From NCBI GenBank assembly GCA_022571985.1, contig JACZWU010000003.1:186001-250000 (forward strand): a stretch of 64,000 nt of DNA, read 5' to 3'. The position numbers and the translations under genes were made by a program. Below the pieces are notes generated by a model. That model ran no database searches. It saw nothing but the letters and a program-made list of their open reading frames with translations, and was not told where the DNA came from. How positions within the stretch are numbered: position 1 is the stretch's first letter; the number at the start of each line of letters is the position of its first letter. This DNA is from Candidatus Zixiibacteriota bacterium (GTDB lineage Bacteria > Zixibacteria > MSB-5A5 > GN15 > FEB-12). Positions 16,678-23,823 of this stretch are shown here, piece by piece.

Positions 16678-17838
16678 TTATACATTATACTGTTTTTCGA
16701 TAACGCCCAATATATCACGTGCAAGATATACTCTATTTCTCGTTTCACCGGTGGCCTCTTCAAGAATGCCTGTTTCAACAAGTTTTTGAATATGTCTTTG
16801 TGAAGTTCGATTTGTTACACCAAGCATACTAGCCGCACGTTGCATTGTAAGGTAAGGTGTTTCAAACAAACTATCTACAAGCTTTAAAGTCAGAGCAGAA
16901 GAGCGAGCCGACTGAAGAAGTTCTCTGTAATCGCCTTGCAAAGACAGCAATTTCTCTGATCTCTGAATCGAGTCATGAGATTGTTCTACAACACCGCGAA
17001 GAAAGAACTTCACCCATTCGACCCAATTTGAGCGCTGGCTAATCCCTAAAAGCAAATCCTTGTAAGCTTCTTTATGACGTCCAAAAAATCCACTCATGTA
17101 GAGTAGTGGTTGGGGGAGTAGCTTCCAATGACATAAGAGCAAAACCATCAAAAGTCTTCCGACTCGACCATTGCCATCCATGAAAGGATGAATTGCTTCA
17201 AATTGATAATGTATAATCGCAAGCTCAACAAGAGGCGGGTATGTCCTTTCTGAATTTAGATAAGTTTCGAACTCATCAAGGCATTTTCCCATAGAGTTAA
17301 CGGGTGGTGGAACAAATCTTGCATTTTCCGGAGATTCACCTAACTGCCCAATGTGATTTTGATGTTTACGGAACTCACCTGGGTTTCTCTCTTGACCTCT
17401 GACCCCCTGTAACAATTGTTTATGCAATTCCCTAATGAGTCGTTTACTCATTGGGAGCTGATCCAATAGTTTTAATCCGTGTTGCATAGACCTCACATAA
17501 TTTCTGACTTCCGCTATTTCTTCTCTCTCAACTTTTCTAGAAGGGCTCGCCTCAAGCAATGCTACTTCTTCCGCCGTTGCAATAGTTCCTTCAAGTTCAG
17601 ATGAGTCTATGGCCTCTCGATAGCTCAATGGACCAATCAATAGGTATGGGTTTTGTAGATTTCGACCTAATCCCTTAAGTTCACCTACGGCCAGAGTTGC
17701 ATCTGAGTTCAGATTTATCAATTCTCTATCATTGAAATCTATGATAGGAGGCAAGGGATCTGGTACAAAAGCAAGAATACCTTCAGGTATTTTTACTAGT
17801 TTCCCTGGGTATTTTTCTGCAAATTCTTCTTTTTTCAT
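16678..17838 (-). CDS. Fic family protein (AMPylator) with C-terminal winged helix
   Basis: The core motif HPFMDGNGRVGRL is complete, with catalytic His in the motif. The inhibitory helix is N-terminal (SSELEGT), which makes this a class II Fic protein restrained by its own Glu. The C-terminal 60 residues (AASMLGVTNRTSQRHIQKLVETGIL) form a winged helix, so it may bind DNA and regulate itself. I prefer the ATG at 17838 to the in-frame GTG at 17871, which would lie about two bases downstream of the expected transcription start. Fic enzymes transfer AMP to target proteins; the target is unknown. It sits alone within island segment 3 between short direct repeats. Confidence 0.92.
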   Translation of the reverse strand: MKKEEFAEKYPGKLVKIPEGILAFVPDPLPPIIDFNDRELINLNSDATLAVGELKGLGRNLQNPYLLIGPLSYREAIDSSELEGTIATAEEVALLEASPSRKVEREEIAEVRNYVRSMQHGLKLLDQLPMSKRLIRELHKQLLQGVRGQERNPGEFRKHQNHIGQLGESPENARFVPPPVNSMGKCLDEFETYLNSERTYPPLVELAIIHYQFEAIHPFMDGNGRVGRLLMVLLLCHWKLLPQPLLYMSGFFGRHKEAYKDLLLGISQRSNWVEWVKFFLRGVVEQSHDSIQRSEKLLSLQGDYRELLQSARSSALTLKLVDSLFETPYLTMQRAASMLGVTNRTSQRHIQKLVETGILEEATGETRNRVYLARDILGVIEKQYNV

Positions 17839-17847
17839 ATCTATATG

Positions 17848-17904
17848 ATACTTAAGTATACTACACAACACTCTTATTATACTTTTTGCTGTTTTAGTAT
17901 AATA
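17848..17904. promoter_or_regulatory. fic promoter with palindromic operators
   Basis: The minus strand has TATAAT at 17881-17876. It is embedded in an inverted repeat tattatact (17875-17883) and agtataata (17896-17904). A second palindrome, atacttaagtat (17848-17859), lies between promoter and start codon. Binding here would block the fic promoter, and the winged helix of Fic is the obvious candidate. Confidence 0.6.
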
Positions 17905-18039
17905 TAAAATACATTAAAAAGTAAGCGGTAAATCGTAATCAAGGCAAGTACTTAGGAGCGTAAGCATCTTACAATTAGAGCTAATTCTCTGTATCATAAT
18001 AAGTTACCTTGTTATACTTAACTACATATATTGAACACG

Positions 18040-18071
18040 TTATTATACTTTAAGCTAGAAAAGTATAATAA
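18040..18071. promoter_or_regulatory. Distal operator-like inverted repeat
   Basis: Two perfect 12-base arms, ttattatacttt (18040-18051) and aaagtataataa (18060-18071), are separated by eight bases. The core tattatact/agtataata is the same as in the fic promoter, 160 bases away, as expected for a looping auxiliary operator or control of the two-nuclease operon's 3' neighbour. Confidence 0.6.
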
Positions 18072-18156
18072 GAACTACTAGTACTACATAAACTGCAACA
18101 ATTACTTAATTCTAGACTTTCTAGAGTAATTTCACTTTCTCAAGAATCTGTAGTTT

Positions 18157-18185
18157 CTCACTCATCCCACTGCAAGCCGCGGGGC
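18157..18185. repeat. Short palindromic repeat, right copy flanking fic
   Basis: The 14-mer ctcactcatcccac (18157-18170) is identical to 16636-16649 and is likewise followed by a G-rich complement. The two copies bracket the Fic gene with its operators (1.5 kb). Confidence 0.5.
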
Positions 18186-18217
18186 ACCTGGCACCTTGTA
18201 GTCCCTATCTAGGATAT

Positions 18218-18712
18218 CTATTTGACTAAATTAGCGAATGGTCTCTTGCCATATTGTTTCATATAACTATCAATCAATAGCTTCTCAACTTCTCTTGGGT
18301 CGTTATCGCTAGTAGTTTTCCAACAAATCATCAAATCTCTGTAGTTTTTCAATTGCCATATCAAACGTCCACCCCAATGCCCAACGTTTTTCCCCTGACC
18401 AAACCGGAGGTATTGCCCCAACCTAGTATACAGAGTGGCCTTACTTGTTGGCCCACCGGCTTTTCCGATATAAACGACCAAAGAAGCAGGAACATAGTTA
18501 GCTTTTAGCTCAGAGAGTGAAACGTTAGGGTCTTTTCCCTTGAAAAAACCACCAACTCCAGGGTTAATGAAGTCTGGCTTACCACATTGATCAAGAACCA
18601 AATAGATACCCTTCCTCTTCGGTATGAGTGTTTTGTCGTTCCAGAGTGATCCGATAGTCTTGAATCCCGTGAAGCCATTCTCATTTATGTCACTAACGTT
18701 ATTAAAATCCAT
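18218..18712 (-). CDS. GIY-YIG nuclease-like protein
   Basis: The sequence has the family marks in order: GIYLVL, then VVYIGKAG with LYTRLGQYLRFG, the Glu of DPREVEKLLI and the terminal RPFANLVK. GIY-YIG domains cut DNA with one metal ion. An in-frame GTG at 18730 would overlap the upstream gene by 11 bases; I choose the ATG at 18712 (164 residues), which follows GAG at fair spacing and leaves a seven-base gap to the DUF262-HNH gene. The tight spacing implies one operon and joint function, probably anti-phage or anti-plasmid defence. It might alternatively be a GIY-YIG fold without nuclease activity. Confidence 0.75.
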   Translation of the reverse strand: MDFNNVSDINENGFTGFKTIGSLWNDKTLIPKRKGIYLVLDQCGKPDFINPGVGGFFKGKDPNVSLSELKANYVPASLVVYIGKAGGPTSKATLYTRLGQYLRFGQGKNVGHWGGRLIWQLKNYRDLMICWKTTSDNDPREVEKLLIDSYMKQYGKRPFANLVK

Positions 18713-18719
18713 ATTTATC

Positions 18720-19952
18720 TCAGCGATCACCCTTACTCAAATTGCATTCCTGACAAGCTATTTGACCATTTGAAACAGTTGTTTCTCCACCCTTAGACCA
18801 TGGAGTAATATGGTCAGCGTGCCAGTTATCCCACTCACACTTATTCGCTCCATCACACTTTAGAGTTAACTGACAGAGCCCCTTGTCCCGTCTGTAAATG
18901 GCTAACCGTTGCTCGTGCGTGAAAGTTCGATTATTATCCTTAAACTTTATATCCGGTATTGATTCAAACAAATGACGGCTCAATAACTCATGTCTCCATT
19001 TCAGAGAGTCAATTGAATCAGTGCTATGACTTATTCTTCCGTGATAAGCAATGATCTCTGGATCAGCTTCATCTTCAGATTTTTTGATTTCTTCTTTTCT
19101 GTATTTTTCAAAGTCCAAGAACCAATCTTTGATTTCACCCTTCCTATCTTTGATTACATATTTTTCAGATAAGTATGAAATCAAGGCATACAAAGAAATC
19201 GCATTATAGCGTTCCAGTTCGGGTGTCTTTTCTTCAAATGTATCAAATAGATAATCTAACAACCTCTTTATTTTCTTTGCCTTTTCTGATTTGTTATCAA
19301 AGTCTTTCTGTAATTTATACATCTTGTTCAGATCAGCATTCTTCACATTACAGATTGAAGATGTCAACTCCAACAGAATCATTTGAGCCGCTACATGATC
19401 GAAAGTATAACGTCGGTTTGCAAAACCACAGATTGTAAAGAATTTGTGATCAGCCAAGTCTTTCACAAAATCACGCATTTTGCCTGGCATTGCGTTTCGC
19501 TTTTCTTGAGCTTTTAGAGTCGTTCCATTTTGTAATCTCAAAAACATTTCACGAACTTCATCTTCGTCCGTGTCAGTAATTACAACTACATCTAACGGAT
19601 AAATATCAAATCTCATTCTGAGTTCATCAGGAAGTTCTTCATAAGATAGTCCAGCTATTGCATCCCCATTTATAGAGTCCGCATCCTTAGCTATGCGATA
19701 TTCTCCTGCCCGAAATTCCCAGATAGCCCTCAATCTTTGCTGTCCATCCACGACATCATATTGATCTGGTTTAGAACTAAGTTTCCTCCAATACATTTTG
19801 GGAACATCATAGTTTCTCAAGATCGTATCAATTAACAGTTGTTTTTGGGACTTGCTCCAAACGGCAGGTCTCTGAAAATCAGGATTAGTATCAATTCTTT
19901 CTCGGATACCGCACACGGTTGTCAATGGCCAAGGCTTCTTGTTATTTTCCAT
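18720..19952 (-). CDS. DUF262 (GmrSD-N/ParB-like) plus HNH nuclease protein
   Basis: The N-terminal half is DUF262: PDFQRPAVWS (24-33) and the DGQQR signature (69-73), a ParB-like fold that in GmrSD and SspE enzymes uses a nucleotide. The C-terminal 60 residues form an HNH nuclease with zinc-finger cysteines: CQLTLKC, HADHITPWSKGG and CQECNLSKG. At 410 residues it is complete. Relatives act as modification-dependent restriction enzymes or phage-defence effectors. The gene is followed directly by the GIY-YIG gene. It is AT-rich compared with the core genome, consistent with transfer, and lies between ssrA repeats 3 and 4. Confidence 0.88.
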   Translation of the reverse strand: MENNKKPWPLTTVCGIRERIDTNPDFQRPAVWSKSQKQLLIDTILRNYDVPKMYWRKLSSKPDQYDVVDGQQRLRAIWEFRAGEYRIAKDADSINGDAIAGLSYEELPDELRMRFDIYPLDVVVITDTDEDEVREMFLRLQNGTTLKAQEKRNAMPGKMRDFVKDLADHKFFTICGFANRRYTFDHVAAQMILLELTSSICNVKNADLNKMYKLQKDFDNKSEKAKKIKRLLDYLFDTFEEKTPELERYNAISLYALISYLSEKYVIKDRKGEIKDWFLDFEKYRKEEIKKSEDEADPEIIAYHGRISHSTDSIDSLKWRHELLSRHLFESIPDIKFKDNNRTFTHEQRLAIYRRDKGLCQLTLKCDGANKCEWDNWHADHITPWSKGGETTVSNGQIACQECNLSKGDR

Positions 19953-20021
19953 GATCCCCTCATACTCGTATAAATTGTCATTATTCTGATTTGCACATCG
20001 TTACTTCACAGTATAGGAAAA

Positions 20022-20156
20022 TCAAAGCTCGACATCAATCACTCTCTTAGATCTTCCATTTTGTGCTTTCAAATTCAGCCATTCGAGAACATCATGTTCT
20101 TTGAAACGAACAAACCGACCCAACTTGAAATGCGGGATGTACCCGACGTGAGTCCA
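20022..20156 (-). pseudogene. Relic of an excisionase-type helix-turn-helix gene
   Basis: Reading the minus strand from 20156, the codons give YIPHFKLGRFVRFKEHDVLEWL and a short basic tail ending with TGA at 20022-20024. This is the second half of the HTH_17/MerR-type domain found in Xis-like proteins (usual pattern RIPHFKVGRRLRF, then DLDAWL). A TAG stands just upstream and the first half, with the recognition helix, is missing. The relic lies 34 bases from the fourth ssrA repeat, where an excisionase of an integrated element would be expected. Confidence 0.65.
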
Positions 20157-20189
20157 CTAATATACTTTTCTGTAGAATATATAAAATCA

Positions 20190-20315
20190 TGGAGGTGGGG
20201 GGAATCATCTGAGATGCTGAGCAAAGCGAAGCGAACCCCCGTCCGAACATAATACCAGGTCGTCATCTACGTGTGTAGTTTGTCTATATCTATTCATCAA
20301 AACCGCTGCCGGCAC
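20190..20315 (-). repeat. Truncated, interrupted copy of the ssrA 3' region (repeat 4)
   Basis: The segment repeats the tmRNA end in direct orientation: 20190-20206 equals the acceptor and half T-arm, then 26 foreign bases (20207-20232) interrupt the T loop, and 20233-20315 equals tmRNA positions 20635-20717 with a single mismatch. It lacks the tag frame, pseudoknots and 5' half, so it cannot work as tmRNA. Confidence 0.85.
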
Positions 20316-20446
20316 ATGTGATATACCTCTTTTAAAAAACTGACTTCTTATCCAATAAAGTGATACTTTCTCCACGTTGCAACCTAATCTACGAAACGCT
20401 CCGCTGTGACCAAATTGTGACTTTTCTCGACGGCTGCGGATGCCTA

Positions 20447-20560
20447 TTATGGATTCCTTTTTGGCTGCTTGTCTTGCTTCTTTTGTGCCTTTTGTGCATC
20501 CTTGCTTTTTTTCTGCTTGTCGCTCTTATTCTTATCCTTTTTACCACCTTTGTCACCCAT
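20447..20560 (-). CDS. Small Lys-rich protein (37 residues)
   Basis: The frame starts MGDKGGKKDKNKSDKQKK and ends KQPKRNP with TAA. It consists almost wholly of Lys, Asp, Gln, Ser and Gly and is surely disordered. AAAGGA stands nine bases before the ATG. Short lysine-rich proteins with an MGDK start occur in many bacteria, as I recall, without known function. It lies between ssrA repeat 4 and ssrA itself, 59 bases from the tmRNA 3' end. The low-complexity composition makes the call less certain than the start context suggests. Confidence 0.6.
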   Translation of the reverse strand: MGDKGGKKDKNKSDKQKKSKDAQKAQKKQDKQPKRNP

Positions 20561-20618
20561 GGAGTGGTTCCTTTCCGTTTGAAATTTCCTGTTCTACGAA
20601 TATTGTGTCGCAATAAAC

Positions 20619-20974
20619 TGGAGGTGGGGGGAATCGAACCCCCGTCCGAACATAATGCCAGGTCGTCATCTACGTGTGTAGTTTGTCTATATCTATTCAT
20701 CAAAACCGCTGCCGGCAAACAGGCCACGATAATGACTAGCCTTTTAGTTTAAGCTGAGCTTAAAGGCGTTGCTCAACCGAGTCTTCATTATCGACGCCGT
20801 GGCCCCAACCCCGAAGACAAAGTGTCAGGCACGACGAGCTGTGCTAAGTTACCTTAGGCAGCCATGGCATATGTATTGCCAATTAGATTGTTTGCTCTGG
20901 TTTTTAACGAGGACCTAAGCGACCTCGACACGCCAACAACCCCTCACTATACCCGTCGAATCCATATCACCCCC
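20619..20974 (-). ncRNA. ssrA: tmRNA (ssrA)
   Basis: Both ends of the tRNA-like domain are present: 5' GGGGGTG (20974-20968) pairs with CACCTCC near 20620 with one G-U, and the T arm reads GGACGGGGGTTCGATTCCCCC. The 5' side shows the conserved GGATTCGACGGG-type D-loop. The tag frame, with resume codon GCA at 20895-20893, encodes ANNLIGNTYAMAA and ends with TAA at 20856-20854. CCA is not encoded. tmRNA with SmpB rescues stalled ribosomes and marks their products for proteolysis. The gene is the anchor of the island to its left. Confidence 0.97.
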
Positions 20975-21199
20975 AAATCATGTTTGGGCGTTTCTAAAAA
21001 TCTCGACATAATCGTCAGGGATTATTTATATAATCTATAGTAGTAATATACCGTATCGGCTCTTTTTTTTCAAGTGTCCACACTGGAGCCTAAAGTAGTT
21101 AACGTCTTCCGGCTCAAAAAGTTCGGGTTAATTCACCTAGATTTTTGTTGTCTGAAACAGGTATAAACCCTAACTACTATAGCTTATGGAGAGCCTACT

Positions 21200-21835
21200 A
21201 TGATTGACCAATCGGTAATCGCATTTACCATTACCGCCCTGATAATTACTTTGACCCCGGGTAATGATACTATTTTGGTATTTAGAAACTCACTATCGGG
21301 ACATCGTTCGGCCGGATTTGCCACTATGTTTGGGATTTGTGCCGGTCTTATTGTGCACGGTGCTTTTGCTTCGATGGGCATTTCAGTCATTTTGACCCAA
21401 TCGGCCACTTTGTTTCAGGTTGTAAAGCTGGCCGGGGCCGGATATTTGATATTTTTGGGCGGACAGACGCTCTGGGCAGCCTGGAAAAACCGCGACAAGC
21501 AACTTGTTACTTCTCAAAGCGAAAGTTCTCAAAAACCGAAAAGCGTGGCCAAGTCTTTTGGCGAGGGAGTATTGACGAATGTACTAAACCCCAAAGTTGC
21601 TCTGTTCTATCTTTCATTCTTGCCGCAGTTTATCGCCCCGACCGATCCGTTTTTTAAACCGCTGCTCTTAGCCGGAATTCATATTGTCTGGGGAATTATC
21701 TGGCTGTCGATTGTTGTTTTGATGATAAATAAAATGCGAAAAATCTTGACCAACCCCAGAGCAAAATCAATCATGGATGCAATTTGCGGCACAGTATTAG
21801 TTAGCTTGGGTGTCAGGCTGGCCGTTAACGAATAG
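21200..21835 (+). CDS. LysE/RhtB family amino-acid exporter
   Basis: The 211 residues have six hydrophobic segments and the LysE family signature TPGNDTILVFRNSLSGHRSAGFAT in the first loop, plus VLTNVLNPKVALFYLSFLPQF in the middle. Relatives export homoserine, threonine or leucine; the substrate here is unknown. It is the first gene beyond ssrA on the core side and lies 38 bases before a DoxX gene in the same direction, so the two may form an operon. Confidence 0.93.
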   Translation: MIDQSVIAFTITALIITLTPGNDTILVFRNSLSGHRSAGFATMFGICAGLIVHGAFASMGISVILTQSATLFQVVKLAGAGYLIFLGGQTLWAAWKNRDKQLVTSQSESSQKPKSVAKSFGEGVLTNVLNPKVALFYLSFLPQFIAPTDPFFKPLLLAGIHIVWGIIWLSIVVLMINKMRKILTNPRAKSIMDAICGTVLVSLGVRLAVNE

Positions 21836-21873
21836 ATTTGGTTAAGAAAAACAAAATAATATAGGGAGATGTA

Positions 21874-22287
21874 ATGTTTACATTCAGTACCGACCTAAAA
21901 GACAACCTGCCCGATTTTGGCCTGCTGTTTTTGCGTATGTCCGTGGGGCTTTTCATTGTGTTTGGCCACGGCTGGGACAAGCTGCTGAATTTCGGCACCA
22001 TGTCGTCTCAGTTCCCTGACCCGATTGGACTGGGTTCGACAATAAGCCTGGCTTTGACAGTCTTTGCCGAAGTATTCTGTGGCTTGGCTTTTGCGCTGGG
22101 ACTGGTGACCCGTTTTTCGGCTCTGCCGTTGATAATTTTCATGCTGGTGGGGGCGGCTGTCTTCCATGCCGACGACCCCTGGCAGAAAAAAGAATTCGCG
22201 CTTTTGTACCTGATTCCGTTTGTAACTGTCTTTTTGTCCGGCCCGGGAAAATATTCGCTGGACAGGATACTTTTTAAGAATAAATAA
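21874..22287 (+). CDS. DoxX family membrane protein
   Basis: The 137-residue protein has four membrane helices and the DoxX pattern: LLFLRMSVGLFIVFGHGWDKL at the start, FAEVFCGLAFALGLVTR in the centre, and FHADDPWQKKEFALLYLIPF near the end. DoxX proteins are small quinone-related or redox-linked membrane proteins without a firm common role. A Shine-Dalgarno (AGGGAGATGT) precedes the ATG. It probably shares a transcript with the LysE gene. Confidence 0.9.
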   Translation: MFTFSTDLKDNLPDFGLLFLRMSVGLFIVFGHGWDKLLNFGTMSSQFPDPIGLGSTISLALTVFAEVFCGLAFALGLVTRFSALPLIIFMLVGAAVFHADDPWQKKEFALLYLIPFVTVFLSGPGKYSLDRILFKNK

Positions 22288-22300
22288 TCGGACTAAGAGG

Positions 22301-22340
22301 GCTGACCCTTCGACTCCGCTCAGGGTGACAATGTTGTCAT
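22301..22340. repeat. REP-like dispersed repeat
   Basis: The stretch ctgacccttcgactccgct followed by cagggtgaca is the inverse of the element at 59662-59688 (gtcatcctgagc, tcgaagggtgac). Both can fold as imperfect hairpins. Such sequences are dispersed between genes in many environmental genomes. Confidence 0.6.
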
Positions 22341-22687
22341 TGCGAAGCCTTGATGAAATCGGGGTGTGGCAATCTCGTTCATTAACTATTCAGATTTCCG
22401 CGGCAGAAAAGGGTGGGATGTTAATACGATACCAAGATGGATTCCCGACAACGGTACTCCCCGTGAATACACGGGACTAAAGCAGGAATGACAATAAAGA
22501 CGACTGGGTGGCCTACCCCACGGGACTATGTTCGCTCAGTATGATTCGGGTACCCCATCCGCCTGCTGTTGGATCATGAGGGATAAGAAAATATAGCTCG
22601 ATAATCTTGAGCTTATATTACTGGCTGGATTCTCGCATGCGCAAGAATGACGGAATAGGGCGTGGAATGACACACACTGGCAATACG
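22341..22687. other. Intergenic region with degenerate repeats between convergent genes
   Basis: No open frame of interest is present. The stretch holds several fragments typical of dispersed intergenic repeats, for example gattctcgcatgcgcaagaatgacgg near 22630, and paired caggaatgaca and ggaatgacac pieces. It separates the DoxX gene from the convergent SDR gene. Confidence 0.4.
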
Positions 22688-23743
22688 CTAGTGCTTGTTG
22701 TTATTCTTAGCGGGCTTAAGATAAGTATCTAAAAATTTATTATTAAGCAAATCTTTGAGCGAGGTATAAATCGAGCGACTCTTATAGCCGAGTTCGTCGC
22801 GGGCTTTCTTTGAAGAAAAGGCCCAGTCGTAATCCAAGAGCCGCACCAGATCGGGGTAGTAAGAAATTTTTGATTTCCCCATCAAGACTCCAAAGGTTAC
22901 TGCCAGCCGCGAAGTAACTTTATAGAAACTTTTGGGCAATCTCAACAGATGCGGCGCCAGGCCTACTTCTGTCGAGGCCGCCAGTGCCAGCTCACGCGCT
23001 GTAATGTTATCGCCGCCGAGAATATAACGATTGCCCGGCCGCCCCTTTGTCAGGGCTACGACTATTCCTTTGGCACAATCGCGGATATCGACCAGATTCA
23101 GGCGATTGGGCAGGTCCGGCAGGATTAATCTTTTGAGCATCTTTTTGGCTTTGGCGCGGTCATTTAAGCCTCGCGACGGCGCTATGACTATCGATGGATT
23201 TACAATGACCAGTTCCATCTGACTATTCTCTGCCAGCTTAAACAATTCTGTTTCGGCGGCATGTTTGGTCATAATGTACGGAATACGCAAGGCCGATAAA
23301 TTAAACTCAAACTCTTCGTTGGCCAGGTCGGTGTCGCATTTTAGATGTTCCGAATTTTTTGTGCGCGGCACTCCGCCGACTGCCGCAACCGTGGAAATAT
23401 GCAGAAACCTCTTTACACCATTTTTCTGAGCGGCATTAAAAAGATCTACCGCCGCCATGGTATTGACCCCCGCAAACTGAGTGAATCTGTCCTGACGAAA
23501 ATTTACTATGGCAGCCGTATGAATAACGTAATCGATACCTTTGGTCAGCCCGGACAGAGCCTCCCGGCTGCGCAAGTCGGTTTCTCTTTTTTCCAGACCC
23601 AGCGAATCCAAAAAGCTGCAATCGGAGTCGGATCTTACCTGGGCCACGGGTTTGAGCCCGAGTTTGCTCAATTCATAGATAATTTGCTGCCCCAAACGTC
23701 CGCTGGCACCGGTTACCAGTATATTTTTGCCTTGTAGTGTCAT
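22688..23743 (-). CDS. NAD-dependent epimerase/dehydratase (extended SDR)
   Basis: The Rossmann motif GASGRLGQ (residues 13-20) and the catalytic Tyr-Lys pair (YIMTKHAAE) identify an extended short-chain dehydrogenase of 351 residues. The C-terminal half is of the dihydroflavonol reductase/HpnA-like type. Substrate unknown; sugar nucleotides or isoprenoid and lipid ketones are usual. It diverges from the carbamoyltransferase block, with an 80-base gap holding both promoters. Confidence 0.88.
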   Translation of the reverse strand: MTLQGKNILVTGASGRLGQQIIYELSKLGLKPVAQVRSDSDCSFLDSLGLEKRETDLRSREALSGLTKGIDYVIHTAAIVNFRQDRFTQFAGVNTMAAVDLFNAAQKNGVKRFLHISTVAAVGGVPRTKNSEHLKCDTDLANEEFEFNLSALRIPYIMTKHAAETELFKLAENSQMELVIVNPSIVIAPSRGLNDRAKAKKMLKRLILPDLPNRLNLVDIRDCAKGIVVALTKGRPGNRYILGGDNITARELALAASTEVGLAPHLLRLPKSFYKVTSRLAVTFGVLMGKSKISYYPDLVRLLDYDWAFSSKKARDELGYKSRSIYTSLKDLLNNKFLDTYLKPAKNNNKH

Positions 23744-23823
23744 AATTTATCTGTAAAGTTGACCGAATATGTTGATAAATCAGTTATATTCAAAGTGAAT
23801 TTTAATTTTTTAATATTTCATAT

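Larger units (their letters stand above)
10399..20618. mobile_element. Composite genomic island at the 3' end of ssrA
   Basis: Four direct copies of the tmRNA 3' end (10399, 11542, 15251, 20190) precede the intact ssrA gene, dividing about 10 kb into four segments. tmRNA 3' ends are classical tyrosine-integrase targets, and each insertion leaves a copy of the target at its far end. The cargo is accessory: membrane proteins, a kinase-hydrolase fusion, a secreted propeller, Fic, two nucleases and a small basic protein. No integrase gene remains; an excisionase-like relic (20022-20156) and integrase-tail-like sequences beside two repeats support the interpretation. The Fic-to-DUF262 part is visibly more AT-rich than the flanks. 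Confidence 0.8.

Noticed and set aside
20061-20266. Short frames on both strands next to the fourth repeat
   Set aside because: They cross the ssrA relic and lie out of frame with the excisionase relic, which has the convincing pattern.
20389-20727. A 112-residue minus-strand protein
   Set aside because: The frame reads through the 3' third of the tmRNA gene and in a different frame over the Lys-rich small gene; composition is arbitrary.
20360-20752. A Leu-rich plus-strand membrane-like protein
   Set aside because: It is the antisense of the Lys-rich gene (Lys codons read as Leu and Phe) and of the tmRNA.
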